DNA of 64,000 nt from Planctomycetota bacterium (GCA_003671025.1 QWPW01000006.1:45083-109082); one strand, 5' to 3'; shown: positions 51,339-60,561, numbered from the stretch's first letter. Translations and numbers: made by a program. Notes: generated by a model from the sequence alone, not told the origin.

Positions 51339-52798
51339 TGCTCTCGGTACTCCAGAATGCGGGCGGGGAGGGTCGAACGATCGACAACCGCCGTGATTTC
51401 AACTTCGAGTCCAGTCGTGTTAGAACGGCCGCGACTCGTGATGGTGAAGACGTAACTTTGCGTATCGGCGTAGGGCGCGAGCGCTGCGATGGCTTCTTGA
51501 GTAATCCGCGTCCCGCCCGAAAGATCGGAGATCGAGAGGAGCCCGGTACTCGAGGCGCCACGCACCGAGATGATTGCATCAGCGCTAATCGGATCATCGG
51601 GTAGCAACGCGCGAAGAACGGATGGAGGAGCCGTGTTGAGGTTGAGCTTGCCGATGATCGGCTTGGTCCCATCCTCGAGCGTGGCCTCCTGAAAAATCTT
51701 GCGCATCTGCATCGCGTCGAGCGCTTGAATGCTCGCAGTTCCGCCTGCTGCTGATGCCGAGGAACTGCGACCGCTGCGACGACCGCTGCCAGGTTGTTGA
51801 CCCGCGGCCGCTTGCCCGCCGCCGGTTGCGAGCGCCGAGAGAGATTGCGCCAGGAGCATTTCCATCTTGGCGTTGGCGCCCTTGGCGAAGGTGGTGAGCG
51901 CCGCGGATTGCGCGGCGGTCACGCCCAGACGCTCTTCCATTTCTTCGGCGGTGGCGACTTTGAGGTTGAGTCGAGGTTCGCCCGAAGCGCCGATGAGGCT
52001 GCCCATGCTGCGCGCAGTGAGCGCCGAGGACCAGCCGCCGTCGAGCAACCCATCGCCGTCATCGCGAGGTTCGCTGAGCGCTCCGTCATCTTCGTTGGCA
52101 TCGAGGCGCCCGTTGAGATTCGCGTCTTCGCCACGCACGGAACTCGGAGGCGCACCCGCGACCAGTTCGAGTTCGGCGATGGAGCGAAAGTTGCCGTTGC
52201 GCGGTTCGTAGCCGAGATCGCGATTGGCGTAAAACTCGCGCTCCGCGCCCATCATTCCTTCCGATTCGTCCGAGTCGCGCCAGTCGACAATCGCGTCGGC
52301 GACATCCATGGTCATGCCGCTGATTTCCAGCAGCGTGGTGCGACCAATGTTGTTGATGTTGAGTTTCGCGTGCTCGTCTTGCGGGCCATTGATCTCGACG
52401 CCATCTTCGACGTGACGGATTTCCCACGTGCCCGAGAGCAAACTGCCATCCGCTGATTTTTCGAGGTCTTTGAAGAGCTGCCGCGCGTTGGTCGCGTCGG
52501 GTTCTTCGGTGTGGTACTCGAGCACGGCGATGGTTTCTTCGATGCCCGCGCGCGCGGCCCATCGCGCTTCGACCTTCGCGATCGACTCACGTCCCATCGC
52601 CGCTTGCCGAAACGCAAGCACCTGCGCCGCACCCACCACCACCGCCGCGATGGCTACGGCCCAGATGACGATCACGATTACCGAGCCGCGCCGCAGGTGC
52701 ACTTTGCCGCGCCGCAGGTGCACTTTGCCGCGCCGCAGGTGGATTACGCCGCGCCTCGCGTTGTGCATGTCACCGATGCGCGGGCGCGTTTCGCTCAT
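51335..52798 (-). CDS. gspK: Type II secretion minor pseudopilin GspK
   Basis: RRGSVIVIVIWAVAIAAVVV N-terminus; KLNINNIGRTTLLEISGM; KLNLNTAPPSVLRALLP. Confidence 0.88.
   Translation of the reverse strand: MSETRPRIGDMHNARRGVIHLRRGKVHLRRGKVHLRRGSVIVIVIWAVAIAAVVVGAAQVLAFRQAAMGRESIAKVEARWAARAGIEETIAVLEYHTEEPDATNARQLFKDLEKSADGSLLSGTWEIRHVEDGVEINGPQDEHAKLNINNIGRTTLLEISGMTMDVADAIVDWRDSDESEGMMGAEREFYANRDLGYEPRNGNFRSIAELELVAGAPPSSVRGEDANLNGRLDANEDDGALSEPRDDGDGLLDGGWSSALTARSMGSLIGASGEPRLNLKVATAEEMEERLGVTAAQSAALTTFAKGANAKMEMLLAQSLSALATGGGQAAAGQQPGSGRRSGRSSSASAAGGTASIQALDAMQMRKIFQEATLEDGTKPIIGKLNLNTAPPSVLRALLPDDPISADAIISVRGASSTGLLSISDLSGGTRITQEAIAALAPYADTQSYVFTITSRGRSNTTGLEVEITAVVDRSTLPARILEYREQ
52685..52768. 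repeat. 21-bp tandem repeat (3 full copies plus a degenerate fourth) in the gspK leader
   Basis: gccgcgccgcaggtgcacttt units; encodes ARRGVIH-LRRGKVH-LRRGKVH-LRRG. Confidence 0.92.
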
Positions 52799-53844
52799 CG
52801 ACGATTGCCTCGCGACGATCCGAATCCGTTGCCGTTGCCGTTACCGAGTTGAGTCGCGCCGCCGCCGCTGCCGCCAAAGCTCGGACGACCACCGCCACCG
52901 CCGCCCATTCCGCCGCCGTTGCCGCCGCCGGGACGACCGCCGCCGAAGCCGCCCCCAGGACGACCGCCACCTTCGCCACGACCGCCACCTTCACCGCGAC
53001 CGCCGCCGCGACCGCCGCCGCCGCCGAATTGCACTCCGCCGTCCGTGAGCACGCCGCCAGCTGCTGCGGCGTCCGCTGCGGGATCGGTTGGAGTTTCGCC
53101 GGCCGCGGCCTCTTCAGCTGCTTCTTCCTCTTCGGTTGGTGGAGCGACGATGCGATCGATCGCAACTTGGGTGCGCAGCACAGAAATCGCGCGCCTCGCA
53201 TCGCTCATCTCCGCGCCCGCGGCGTCGCCGGTGGCAGTCACCGTGATGCGCAGCGCCCAGGGCAGACCCATCGAGTCGGAGTCCCAATCTTGATACCACT
53301 GCTCGCCGTCGTAGGCCTCGATTGAGACGCCCATGATGCCATCAACGCCTGGCGTCGCCACTCCGCCGCCTTCGCCGTTTTCATCAGGCACGGGATCGCG
53401 ACGCGTCCAAAGCACACTGCCCGCGGAGTCATCTTCGATGCGATGTTGCGTCTCGTACTCGCTGCCTTCGCCCGAGTAAATGTCGCGCTTGGTGGGACGA
53501 AGTCGCGTGTTGTAGACGAGGATTTCATCGCGATCCATCTCGCCGTAGCCGGTGTAGGCCACGCCGTCGAGAAGAAGCACGCGCGTGTAGAAGAGATCGC
53601 CGTCGCGCAACACGGCCGCGACATCGCGACGAATTGCATCGAGCCCAGCAGAGGCGCGCGTGACTGCTTCGAGTCGAATGCGTGCGGCATCGCGCCCGCG
53701 CGAGATGCGCGAGAGCACCGTCGCGATGGTGACGACCACCATCGCGCTCACCGCGATTGCGATCACCAACTCGATGATGGTGAACGCGCCCGCGTTACTA
53801 CGGTGATGCTTGTGCGCTCTCACGGGCTGCTTCGATTTCGGCAT
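52795..53844 (-). CDS. Type II secretion minor pseudopilin (GspJ-like) with Gly/Arg-rich tail
   Basis: GAFTIIELVIAIAVSAM class III signal; C-terminal GGGGRGGGRGEGGGRGEGGGRPGGGFGGG. Confidence 0.78.
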   Translation of the reverse strand: MPKSKQPVRAHKHHRSNAGAFTIIELVIAIAVSAMVVVTIATVLSRISRGRDAARIRLEAVTRASAGLDAIRRDVAAVLRDGDLFYTRVLLLDGVAYTGYGEMDRDEILVYNTRLRPTKRDIYSGEGSEYETQHRIEDDSAGSVLWTRRDPVPDENGEGGGVATPGVDGIMGVSIEAYDGEQWYQDWDSDSMGLPWALRITVTATGDAAGAEMSDARRAISVLRTQVAIDRIVAPPTEEEEAAEEAAAGETPTDPAADAAAAGGVLTDGGVQFGGGGGRGGGRGEGGGRGEGGGRPGGGFGGGRPGGGNGGGMGGGGGGRPSFGGSGGGATQLGNGNGNGFGSSRGNRR

Positions 53845-54310
53845 AGCGGGCCTCACGATCAATGGGTTCAAGAGGGGTACGAATGGGATCGGGTTCTTCA
53901 CCGCGTTTTTCGGCGATGTATGTCTCAATGATGTACTCACGGCCGCCATCATGACTCACCGTGGCGCGCACGAGTGCAGGAACTCCCGAGCCTCCTTGCT
54001 CGATTTCAATCACGAAAGAAAACGCCTCATAAGGCGTGCCTGATTCGAAGTGTCCCGCGAGCGGATGAATGTCGCCGTATTCGACGGGACCTTCGGTGAG
54101 CACGCTCGCGAGTATCTCATCGATCGCGTGCGCGGCCAACACATCGATCTCGCCGCGACGCACCAAGTTCATCGCTTGGCCGCCGACTGAGAGCACCGCA
54201 ATCATTCCAATCGCGAGCAACACACCGGCGATCACTGCATCCATCAACGCGAAGCCACGACGCATGCGCGCACATCGAGCAGCATGATGAACGTGCGCGT
54301 GCTTCACCAT
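53798..54310 (-). CDS. Type II secretion minor pseudopilin (GspI-like)
   Basis: MRRGFALMDAVIAGVLLAIGMIAVLSVGGQAMNL; position. Confidence 0.75.
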   Translation of the reverse strand: MVKHAHVHHAARCARMRRGFALMDAVIAGVLLAIGMIAVLSVGGQAMNLVRRGEIDVLAAHAIDEILASVLTEGPVEYGDIHPLAGHFESGTPYEAFSFVIEIEQGGSGVPALVRATVSHDGGREYIIETYIAEKRGEEPDPIRTPLEPIDREARYAEIEAARESAQASP

Positions 54311-54972
54311 TTCTCCAATGCAGCGCCTTGGTCGTCGAGATCAATTTGTTCGCGCACCACGACGCCCGGCTCGCCGATGCGAACCGGAACAGTGGTGTAG
54401 GTCTCCAACACCAACGCAGCGGTTTTTTCGCGACCCGCAATCAACAGTTCGATACGAGGTCGGCTGCCATCGGGATACGAAGGAATGTTCCAGTTCTCAT
54501 CGCGCATAGGCACGCCGTCAACCAACGCTTCGACGATGAGCATTCCGTCTGGAAGTTGGACGGGCGAGCTCAACCGATCTTGCTGCCACACGCGCGGGCC
54601 TTCGGGATTCGCGGGGTCGAGGTCCTTGATCCACAACGACACTTCGCCGGAGATCTTGTCGTAATACAGGCCAATTTGCTGGGTTCCCGACCCGTTGCGA
54701 AACGCATACATCCGCAGCAAATCTTCGACTTCCAAAATCGCTTTGTCTTCGATCTGTCGCGCCGCCACCGTAAACTTCGGAACAATCGTCGCCGCCATAA
54801 TCGCCAGCATGATTGAAACGATCACGATCTCGAGCAGTGAAAAGCCGCGCCGCAGGTGCACATCGCCGCGCCGCAGGTGCACATCGCCGCGCCGCAGGTG
54901 CACATCGCCGCGCGTATTTTGACGCGGCGTCGATCGCTGAAGATGAGTGATGGAGTTGCTCACGCGGTGCAA
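54304..54972 (-). CDS. Type II secretion pseudopilin (GspH-like)
   Basis: LRRGFSLLEIVIVSIMLAIMAATIVP. Confidence 0.8.
   Translation of the reverse strand: MHRVSNSITHLQRSTPRQNTRGDVHLRRGDVHLRRGDVHLRRGFSLLEIVIVSIMLAIMAATIVPKFTVAARQIEDKAILEVEDLLRMYAFRNGSGTQQIGLYYDKISGEVSLWIKDLDPANPEGPRVWQQDRLSSPVQLPDGMLIVEALVDGVPMRDENWNIPSYPDGSRPRIELLIAGREKTAALVLETYTTVPVRIGEPGVVVREQIDLDDQGAALEKW
54844..54914. repeat. 21-bp tandem repeat (3 copies plus partial) in the gspH-like leader
   Basis: gccgcgccgcaggtgcacatc x3; encodes RGDVH-LRRGDVH-LRRGDVH-LRRG. Confidence 0.95.
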
Positions 54973-54984
54973 TCTTCGCGCGAA

Positions 54985-55416
54985 TCAGCTGGTCTTCTTG
55001 CCGTTGGTGATGTCCGCGTCTTCACCTTCGCCGCCAGGAGTTCCGTCTTTGCCGTAACTCACGATGTCGAAGTCGCGGCCGTTGGAACCGGGAAGCAAGA
55101 TGACGTAGTTGTGTCCCCACGGATCGAGCAAGTCGTCAGTTGACTCGAGATAGTCAGGCACCAACAGCGAGAGATCGAATTCGTTGCCGACCGAGGTCTC
55201 GCGCTTCTCAGTGAGATAGATTTTGACTTGCTGCGAGATCGCGCTCGCTTCGGTGCGCGCTTGATCTTCCTTGGCTTCGCCGAGGCGCTTGAGCAATTGC
55301 GGAGCCACGAGTCCCGCGAAGATCGCAATGATCGTCACGGCAATGATGACTTCGATGAGGCTGAAACCGCGGCGAGCGCGACGAGTGCGAGAACGTTGAG
55401 TGGTGGCGTTGTGCAT
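54985..55416 (-). CDS. gspG: Major pseudopilin GspG
   Basis: RRGFSLIEVIIAVTIIAIFAGLVAPQLL; LLDPWGHNYVILLPG; GKDGTPGGEGEDADITNGK Ca-binding tail. Confidence 0.94.
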   Translation of the reverse strand: MHNATTQRSRTRRARRGFSLIEVIIAVTIIAIFAGLVAPQLLKRLGEAKEDQARTEASAISQQVKIYLTEKRETSVGNEFDLSLLVPDYLESTDDLLDPWGHNYVILLPGSNGRDFDIVSYGKDGTPGGEGEDADITNGKKTS

Positions 55417-55465
55417 GGAAGTTTCCTGAAGCAGAATTTTGTTTGGTCGGAGCAGCACTGAACTC

Positions 55466-56680
55466 TTACGCGCCCGCGGCCTTTTGCAGTTCGATGATGG
55501 GAAGAAGAATCGCGGCGAGCACGAAGCTGGCCACGAGGGCCATGACCACGAGCAGAACCGCGGGCAAGACTCGAGTGAACATTTTGAGCGAGTTGTTCAC
55601 TTGGCGATCAAACGATCCTGCGGCGTGCAACAGCATCTGTTCGAGACGGCCTGAGCGTTCGCCGATGTTGACGATCTGCACCAGCAGCGGGGGAAACTGT
55701 CCCGAGCGCTCGAGTGGATCCGCGAGCGATTGGCCCGTCGAAACTTTGTCGGTGACTTGATCGATTGCGTGCATGAGGGCCTGATTGCCCAACGTGTCAC
55801 GAACGATCTTGAGTGCCGAAAGAATGGGAATTCCCGCAGAAACAAGCGTTCCCAGCGTGCGAGTAAATCGAGCCACCGCGATATCGCGCATCAATCGACC
55901 CACCAAAGGAATGCGCAGCGTGGCCGTGTCAAAGCGCAAACGGTTCGCGGGCTTCGCGATCCAGTTGTTGCAGTTCACCCACACCAAGAGCATCACCGCA
56001 AGAATCACCAACCACCATGAGGTCACAAACGACGAGAGTCCCATGAGGATCGTCGTCGGAAGCGGAAGCTCGAGATTCGCTTGCAGAATCGGCTTCATCA
56101 CGCGCGGCAACACGAACACGATGAGCACGACGATGCTGGCGCCGATCAACACCGCAATCATCAGCGGATACACAATCGCGCCCACCAATTCGCGACGCAG
56201 TTCCACGGAACGCTCGAGCAGATCCGCGAGTTGATGCAAGATTTCTGCGGTGCGCCCCGAGGCGTCGGCGGCGCGCAACATGCCAGTGGTCATGTCATCA
56301 AACGGTGGGCCGTATTCTTTCGCCGCTTGATGAAAGGTGACGCCCGACTCCACGCGCTCGATGATGAAGTCGAGAATCGTGCGCATGTTGCGATGCGCCG
56401 CTTGGCGACGCACGGTGCGCAACGCTTGCATGAGCGGCAATCCCGCTTCGAGCGCGGTGGCCAACTCGCGAATGAGATCAGCAAGCTCAGGACGCGAGAT
56501 GCTCGGACGCGACTTGCGTCGTGTGCTCGCCGCAGCATCGGCATCACTCAGCGTGACTTCGAGCGGCGTCTCGCCCTTGGCGGAAATCATGCGCATGGCG
56601 ACGTTGCGGTCGGGCGCAACGAGTGTTCCCGTCGCAGTGCCGCCGTCGGCGGAAAGCGCTTGGTAGTGGAAGGAAGGCAT
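55466..56680 (-). CDS. gspF: Type II secretion inner-membrane protein GspF
   Basis: LIRELATALEAGLPLMQALRTV; IVNIGERSGRLEQML; three TM segments. Confidence 0.93.
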   Translation of the reverse strand: MPSFHYQALSADGGTATGTLVAPDRNVAMRMISAKGETPLEVTLSDADAAASTRRKSRPSISRPELADLIRELATALEAGLPLMQALRTVRRQAAHRNMRTILDFIIERVESGVTFHQAAKEYGPPFDDMTTGMLRAADASGRTAEILHQLADLLERSVELRRELVGAIVYPLMIAVLIGASIVVLIVFVLPRVMKPILQANLELPLPTTILMGLSSFVTSWWLVILAVMLLVWVNCNNWIAKPANRLRFDTATLRIPLVGRLMRDIAVARFTRTLGTLVSAGIPILSALKIVRDTLGNQALMHAIDQVTDKVSTGQSLADPLERSGQFPPLLVQIVNIGERSGRLEQMLLHAAGSFDRQVNNSLKMFTRVLPAVLLVVMALVASFVLAAILLPIIELQKAAGA

Positions 56681-56686
56681 CGACGA

Positions 56687-58471
56687 TTAGCCCTTGCTCG
56701 CGGCAGCGACGCCGGCCTTCAACTCTGCAGAGAAATCTTCGACGTCTTGCGTGGCGCGCAACACTTCTTCGATGGTGGTCATGCCCGCAACAGCTTTGCG
56801 CATGCCGTCTTCGCGCATCGAGATGAACTCGGAATCGAGCAACGCCTTGAGTTCATGCACGGGACGATTCTGCGCAATCGCCGCACGCAGAGCGGCAGTG
56901 ATGCGCACGATTTCGAAGAAGCCCAATCGTCCGCGGAAACCGCTGCCGTTGCATTTCTCGCAGCCGCGTCCCACCGTTTGTTTTCCGACGAAACGCACGC
57001 GCTCTTCGGGCGTGAGTCGGTGATCGACTTCTTCGGTAATCTGCCGCGATTCGCGGCAAAACGCGCAGTTTCGTCGACCGAGGCGTTGCGCGATCAAACC
57101 TTCGAGCACGCTCGCGGTGAGGTACGGCTCCGCACCCATGTCGGCCAAACGACCCACCGATGAAATCGCATCGTTGGTGTGCAATGTCGAGAAGATCAAG
57201 TGACCCGTGAGCGCCGAACGAATGGCGATGTCGACGGTTTCACTGTCACGCACTTCGCCGACGAACACGATGTCAGGGTCTTGACGCAAGATCGCGCGCA
57301 GGCCAGTTGCGAAACTCAATCCGCGCTTGGCGTTCACGGGAATCTGGTTGATGCCGTTGAGTTCGTACTCGACGGGATCTTCGATGGTGATGATCTTCTT
57401 GCGCGGGTCGTAGAGTTTCGAGAGCGCCGCGTAGAGCGTCGTCGTCTTGCCCGAACCAGTGGGGCCCGTGACCAGCACCAATCCGTGGGGCTTGTCGATC
57501 ATGCGATCGACCAGCAAGCGATGCGACTCGCTCATGCCCAGACTCACGAGGTCCAACGGCAGCGAACTCTTATCGAGAATACGCATGACCACCGATTCGC
57601 CGTACAGCGTAGGCACAGTGGAAACGCGGATGTCGACTTTGCGTCCTTCGAAACGCAGCGTGATGTGGCCGTCTTGCGGCACATAGCGCTCGGCGATGTT
57701 CATACCCGCCATGATCTTCACACGGCCGATGAGCGCCGCTTGCAGATGCTTGGGCGGTTGTGGTTGCGAGACCAACACGCCGTCGATGCGGTACTTCACG
57801 CGCAGTTCGATTTCGAACGGCTCGACATGCACGTCGCTCGCGCGCCCTTGAATCGCTTCGAGCAGAATCAAGTTCACCAGATTGATGAGCGTGGGCTGCT
57901 CGGCCATTCGATGCACGTCATCTGCTTCGATGGCATCAAGATTGTGTTCGTCATCGGGCGAAGCGGTGAGACCGCCGTCGCTCGCGAGCGTCTCGGCCAT
58001 GCGCGCCGCAGTGGTGCCGTAGCGATCACGCATGAGATCGCGAAACGCCGGCGGATCGAGTCCGATGCGTCGCACTACATGCGCCGTGACGGTGCTGATT
58101 TCATCGACTGCCGCAGTGTCGAGCGGGTCGAGCATGGCCACGACGATGCGACCACCGTCAAGCGACACAGGAACCGCGCCCAAACGCACGGCAATTTCAG
58201 GAGGCAACAACTCTGCCGCCGCGGGATCCGATGGAGGAGCCTTCTCGAGCCACTCGATTCCCAGCAACGTGCAGCGCTCACGCACCGCAGCATCTTGCGA
58301 GAGTGGAATGGGTTGCGGTCGCTGCTCTTTTGAGAGAGTGGTCGCGACTGCGGTGCCGTTGCTACTCGTGATACCTGTCTGCAAGCGTGAACTCATTCTG
58401 CGGTCGTTGGCCGCGCTCAACTCAGTATGGATTTCTGATGCGATGCGTGGACGCGTTGTGGTTGCGCGCAC
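56687..58471 (-). CDS. gspE: Type II secretion ATPase GspE
   Basis: VTGPTGSGKTTTLYAAL, Asp boxes, LRQDPDIVFVGEVRDSETVDIAIRSALTGHLIFSTLHTNDA, Zn tetracysteine CAFC...CEKC; start may be 58396. Confidence 0.95.
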   Translation of the reverse strand: MRATTTRPRIASEIHTELSAANDRRMSSRLQTGITSSNGTAVATTLSKEQRPQPIPLSQDAAVRERCTLLGIEWLEKAPPSDPAAAELLPPEIAVRLGAVPVSLDGGRIVVAMLDPLDTAAVDEISTVTAHVVRRIGLDPPAFRDLMRDRYGTTAARMAETLASDGGLTASPDDEHNLDAIEADDVHRMAEQPTLINLVNLILLEAIQGRASDVHVEPFEIELRVKYRIDGVLVSQPQPPKHLQAALIGRVKIMAGMNIAERYVPQDGHITLRFEGRKVDIRVSTVPTLYGESVVMRILDKSSLPLDLVSLGMSESHRLLVDRMIDKPHGLVLVTGPTGSGKTTTLYAALSKLYDPRKKIITIEDPVEYELNGINQIPVNAKRGLSFATGLRAILRQDPDIVFVGEVRDSETVDIAIRSALTGHLIFSTLHTNDAISSVGRLADMGAEPYLTASVLEGLIAQRLGRRNCAFCRESRQITEEVDHRLTPEERVRFVGKQTVGRGCEKCNGSGFRGRLGFFEIVRITAALRAAIAQNRPVHELKALLDSEFISMREDGMRKAVAGMTTIEEVLRATQDVEDFSAELKAGVAAASKG

Positions 58472-58478
58472 GATTCGA

Positions 58479-58511
58479 TCAAGACTCGCTCAAGACTCGC
58501 TCAAAATTCGC
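58479..58511. repeat. 11-bp tandem repeat x3 (tcaagactcgc)
   Basis: tcaagactcgc tcaagactcgc tcaaaattcgc. Confidence 0.75.
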
Positions 58512-58543
58512 GCGCACTTCAACGACGCGAAGCCTCACACAAC

Positions 58544-58615
58544 GGCTCTACATAAGGCTCTACATAAGGCTCTACATAAGGCTCTACATAAGGCTGTAAA
58601 TACGGCTGTAAAAAA
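58544..58615. repeat. 12-bp tandem repeat (4 perfect plus 2 degenerate copies)
   Basis: ggctctacataa x4, then ggctgtaaatac, ggctgtaaaaaa. Confidence 0.95.
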
Positions 58616-58639
58616 CGGCGCGGCGAAATGCGCCGCGCC
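58610..58639 (-). terminator. Rho-independent terminator for the 58654-60114 gene
   Basis: 9-bp stem ggcgcggcg/cgccgcgcc with aaatg loop followed on the minus strand by a T-run (58615-58610). Confidence 0.85.
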
Positions 58640-58653
58640 TGTGTTTCAGTTGC

Positions 58654-60114
58654 TCAGTCTTCTTTGGTTGGCGGTGGTCCGCCGCGACCTGCGTTGGGAT
58701 CCTTCGTCGCGCCGAAATCGCGCGCGGCCTTCGCGCCTTCCGCGCCCTTGCCGTTGTTGGCAGAGAACGCCGGCGCTTGAACGCCCTTGGGATTCGCCGC
58801 CGCGCCATCCGCGCCGTCCGCGTCGTCGCCGCGACTCTTGGCGCCGCTGCGAATCGCCTGCGAATAGGTCTGTCCATCCGGAATGTCCGCGCCTGGCTTG
58901 CCCATGCCCGGAATCGCTTCCTTTTGCACATCGTTGAGCAAGCCCGCGAGCAGTGTGCGGTACTTGGTGTAAAGCTCGTCGCGCTGCTTCTTGACCATCT
59001 CAATCTCTGTCGCTTCGCTGTGCTTCACGGTCGCGCCCGAGGCTTTCTGTGCAGCAATCTCGGTCCGTCGACGCGGTTCGGCCGGCTCGGTCACTCGGTA
59101 CGCATCGACCATGCGCGATTGCAGTGATCCGTACTCGACGGTGAACTCTGCGCGCAGCGTCTCGAGGCTCGTCTTCTGCGCCTCGGTCAGATCAGCCAAC
59201 CCAAGCGCCGCGTCAATCATCGGATTGATCGGATCAGGACGGTAGACCTGCGGAAACGCGCGCTGCATCGCCTTCTTGTGGAAGGGCGCGCCGTACTCGT
59301 CGCCGAGGGCCGTGGTGATCGCGACCAATGATTCCTCTTGCACAGTGCGCACGCCTACGCGACGCATCATCACGCGCTCTTGCACGGCGATGCCGCCTTG
59401 TGAATCGTTGTTCGCCATCGCTTTGAGAATCGGCGTGATCGTGGCATCGACTTCGGCGTCACGCAGCGCGAGCGCGGCGTCGAGTTTGGCTTCGTACTCT
59501 TCCATCGGAACGCGGGCGGCATCGGCGGCCGACGGTGGCGCATCGAGCTCGCGGAAGATCATCATCAAGTTGAGAGTCTCGCCCGAGAGTTCGCCGTTGG
59601 GCAAGCTCTTCTCGCGACGCAGCGCGCGCTCGAGTCGCGGCCATTGTTCGACTTGCACATCGCTGAGCAGACTCTTGACGCTCGCGAGGAAGTCATCGCG
59701 CAACACCACTTTTTCAGCGGCCCACTCGACGAGTGGCTTGCTGATCGCGTCCATCACGCGATCTTGCGACGCGCCCACGGCGGTCTCTTTCATCTTCGCT
59801 TGGAAGCCCTCGTTGGCGGTGACGAACGTCGCGTTGTATTCATCGAGCAGCGTCTCGAGAATCGGGCGCTGCCACTCTTCGAGCTGCAGCGAGTCGACGA
59901 AGACGGGCAAGTCGCGGCCGAGGAAGTCGGGCATGAACAGGTTGCGCATGCCCACTCCGCCGCCGAACTGGGCGTGCGCCGCGGGCGCGAGCGAGAGGGC
60001 GACGCCTGCAGCCACTACGGCGATGGCGAGGCGCGAGAGAAGAGCGGAAGTACCGAACGAGGCGCGAGTATTTACGCGAGCATTCACAAGGGGGCTGATT
60101 CGAAGCACTGTCAT
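58654..60114 (-). CDS. Secreted hypothetical protein with LTxxQ (CpxP/Spy-like) motifs
   Basis: Signal peptide ...LAPAAHAQF; LTEAQKTSLETLRAEF; LLNDVQKEAIPGMGK. Confidence 0.6.
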   Translation of the reverse strand: MTVLRISPLVNARVNTRASFGTSALLSRLAIAVVAAGVALSLAPAAHAQFGGGVGMRNLFMPDFLGRDLPVFVDSLQLEEWQRPILETLLDEYNATFVTANEGFQAKMKETAVGASQDRVMDAISKPLVEWAAEKVVLRDDFLASVKSLLSDVQVEQWPRLERALRREKSLPNGELSGETLNLMMIFRELDAPPSAADAARVPMEEYEAKLDAALALRDAEVDATITPILKAMANNDSQGGIAVQERVMMRRVGVRTVQEESLVAITTALGDEYGAPFHKKAMQRAFPQVYRPDPINPMIDAALGLADLTEAQKTSLETLRAEFTVEYGSLQSRMVDAYRVTEPAEPRRRTEIAAQKASGATVKHSEATEIEMVKKQRDELYTKYRTLLAGLLNDVQKEAIPGMGKPGADIPDGQTYSQAIRSGAKSRGDDADGADGAAANPKGVQAPAFSANNGKGAEGAKAARDFGATKDPNAGRGGPPPTKED

Positions 60115-60148
60115 CTCCTAAGCGATTAGATTCGTCGAAGTCGTTTGT

Positions 60149-60337
60149 CTAAAGATCCACCGAAAGGTTGGGATGTCCCAAGCTGCCATACAAGTCTTGG
60201 TCGAAGTCTTGGCCGAAGTCTCGGTCGAACTCTCGATCGAACAAGGTCTCGGCCAGACATGGCGGCGATTGTTCCATCATCGCCGCAAACGCGTTGCCCA
60301 TTCTGAGCTGAGCCAACGAACTCGCGGCAGTTCTCAT
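60149..60337 (-). CDS. Hypothetical small protein with degenerate DRDF repeats
   Basis: MRTAASSLAQLRMGNAFAAMMEQSPPCLAETLFDREFDRDFGQDFDQDLYG...; ATGA overlap with upstream 74-aa ORF; alternative start at 60502. Confidence 0.3.
   Translation of the reverse strand: MRTAASSLAQLRMGNAFAAMMEQSPPCLAETLFDREFDRDFGQDFDQDLYGSLGHPNLSVDL
60192..60239. repeat. 12-bp tandem repeat x4 (aagtcttggtcg)
   Basis: aagtcttggtcg aagtcttggccg aagtctcggtcg aactctcgatcg. Confidence 0.85.
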
Positions 60338-60561
60338 GCCACGAAAATTTCGAGTTTGGGGAAGTCTCGCGGCGGCGCTCCAACTCCAAAGTTCACACAT
60401 GCATCCGCGATTTGCTGCGACCAAGGACCGACCGTGGCCACGTAGCGAGGAAAGATCGGCACATCGCGGCGACAACTGCACAAGCGCTGCGACTTCTCGC
60501 ACGACGATTTACGCGCCGATAAGCGGTCGCGGCGCAAAGTGGTGTGCGAGCGCACCAAGCG

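Noticed and set aside
54844-54914. CRISPR array
   Set aside because: Units are 21 bp, directly adjacent without spacers, and in frame within a CDS
54856-55143. Plus-strand ORF with HIAAPQV repeats
   Set aside because: Antisense reading of the 21-bp repeat in the GspH-like leader; no supporting domain
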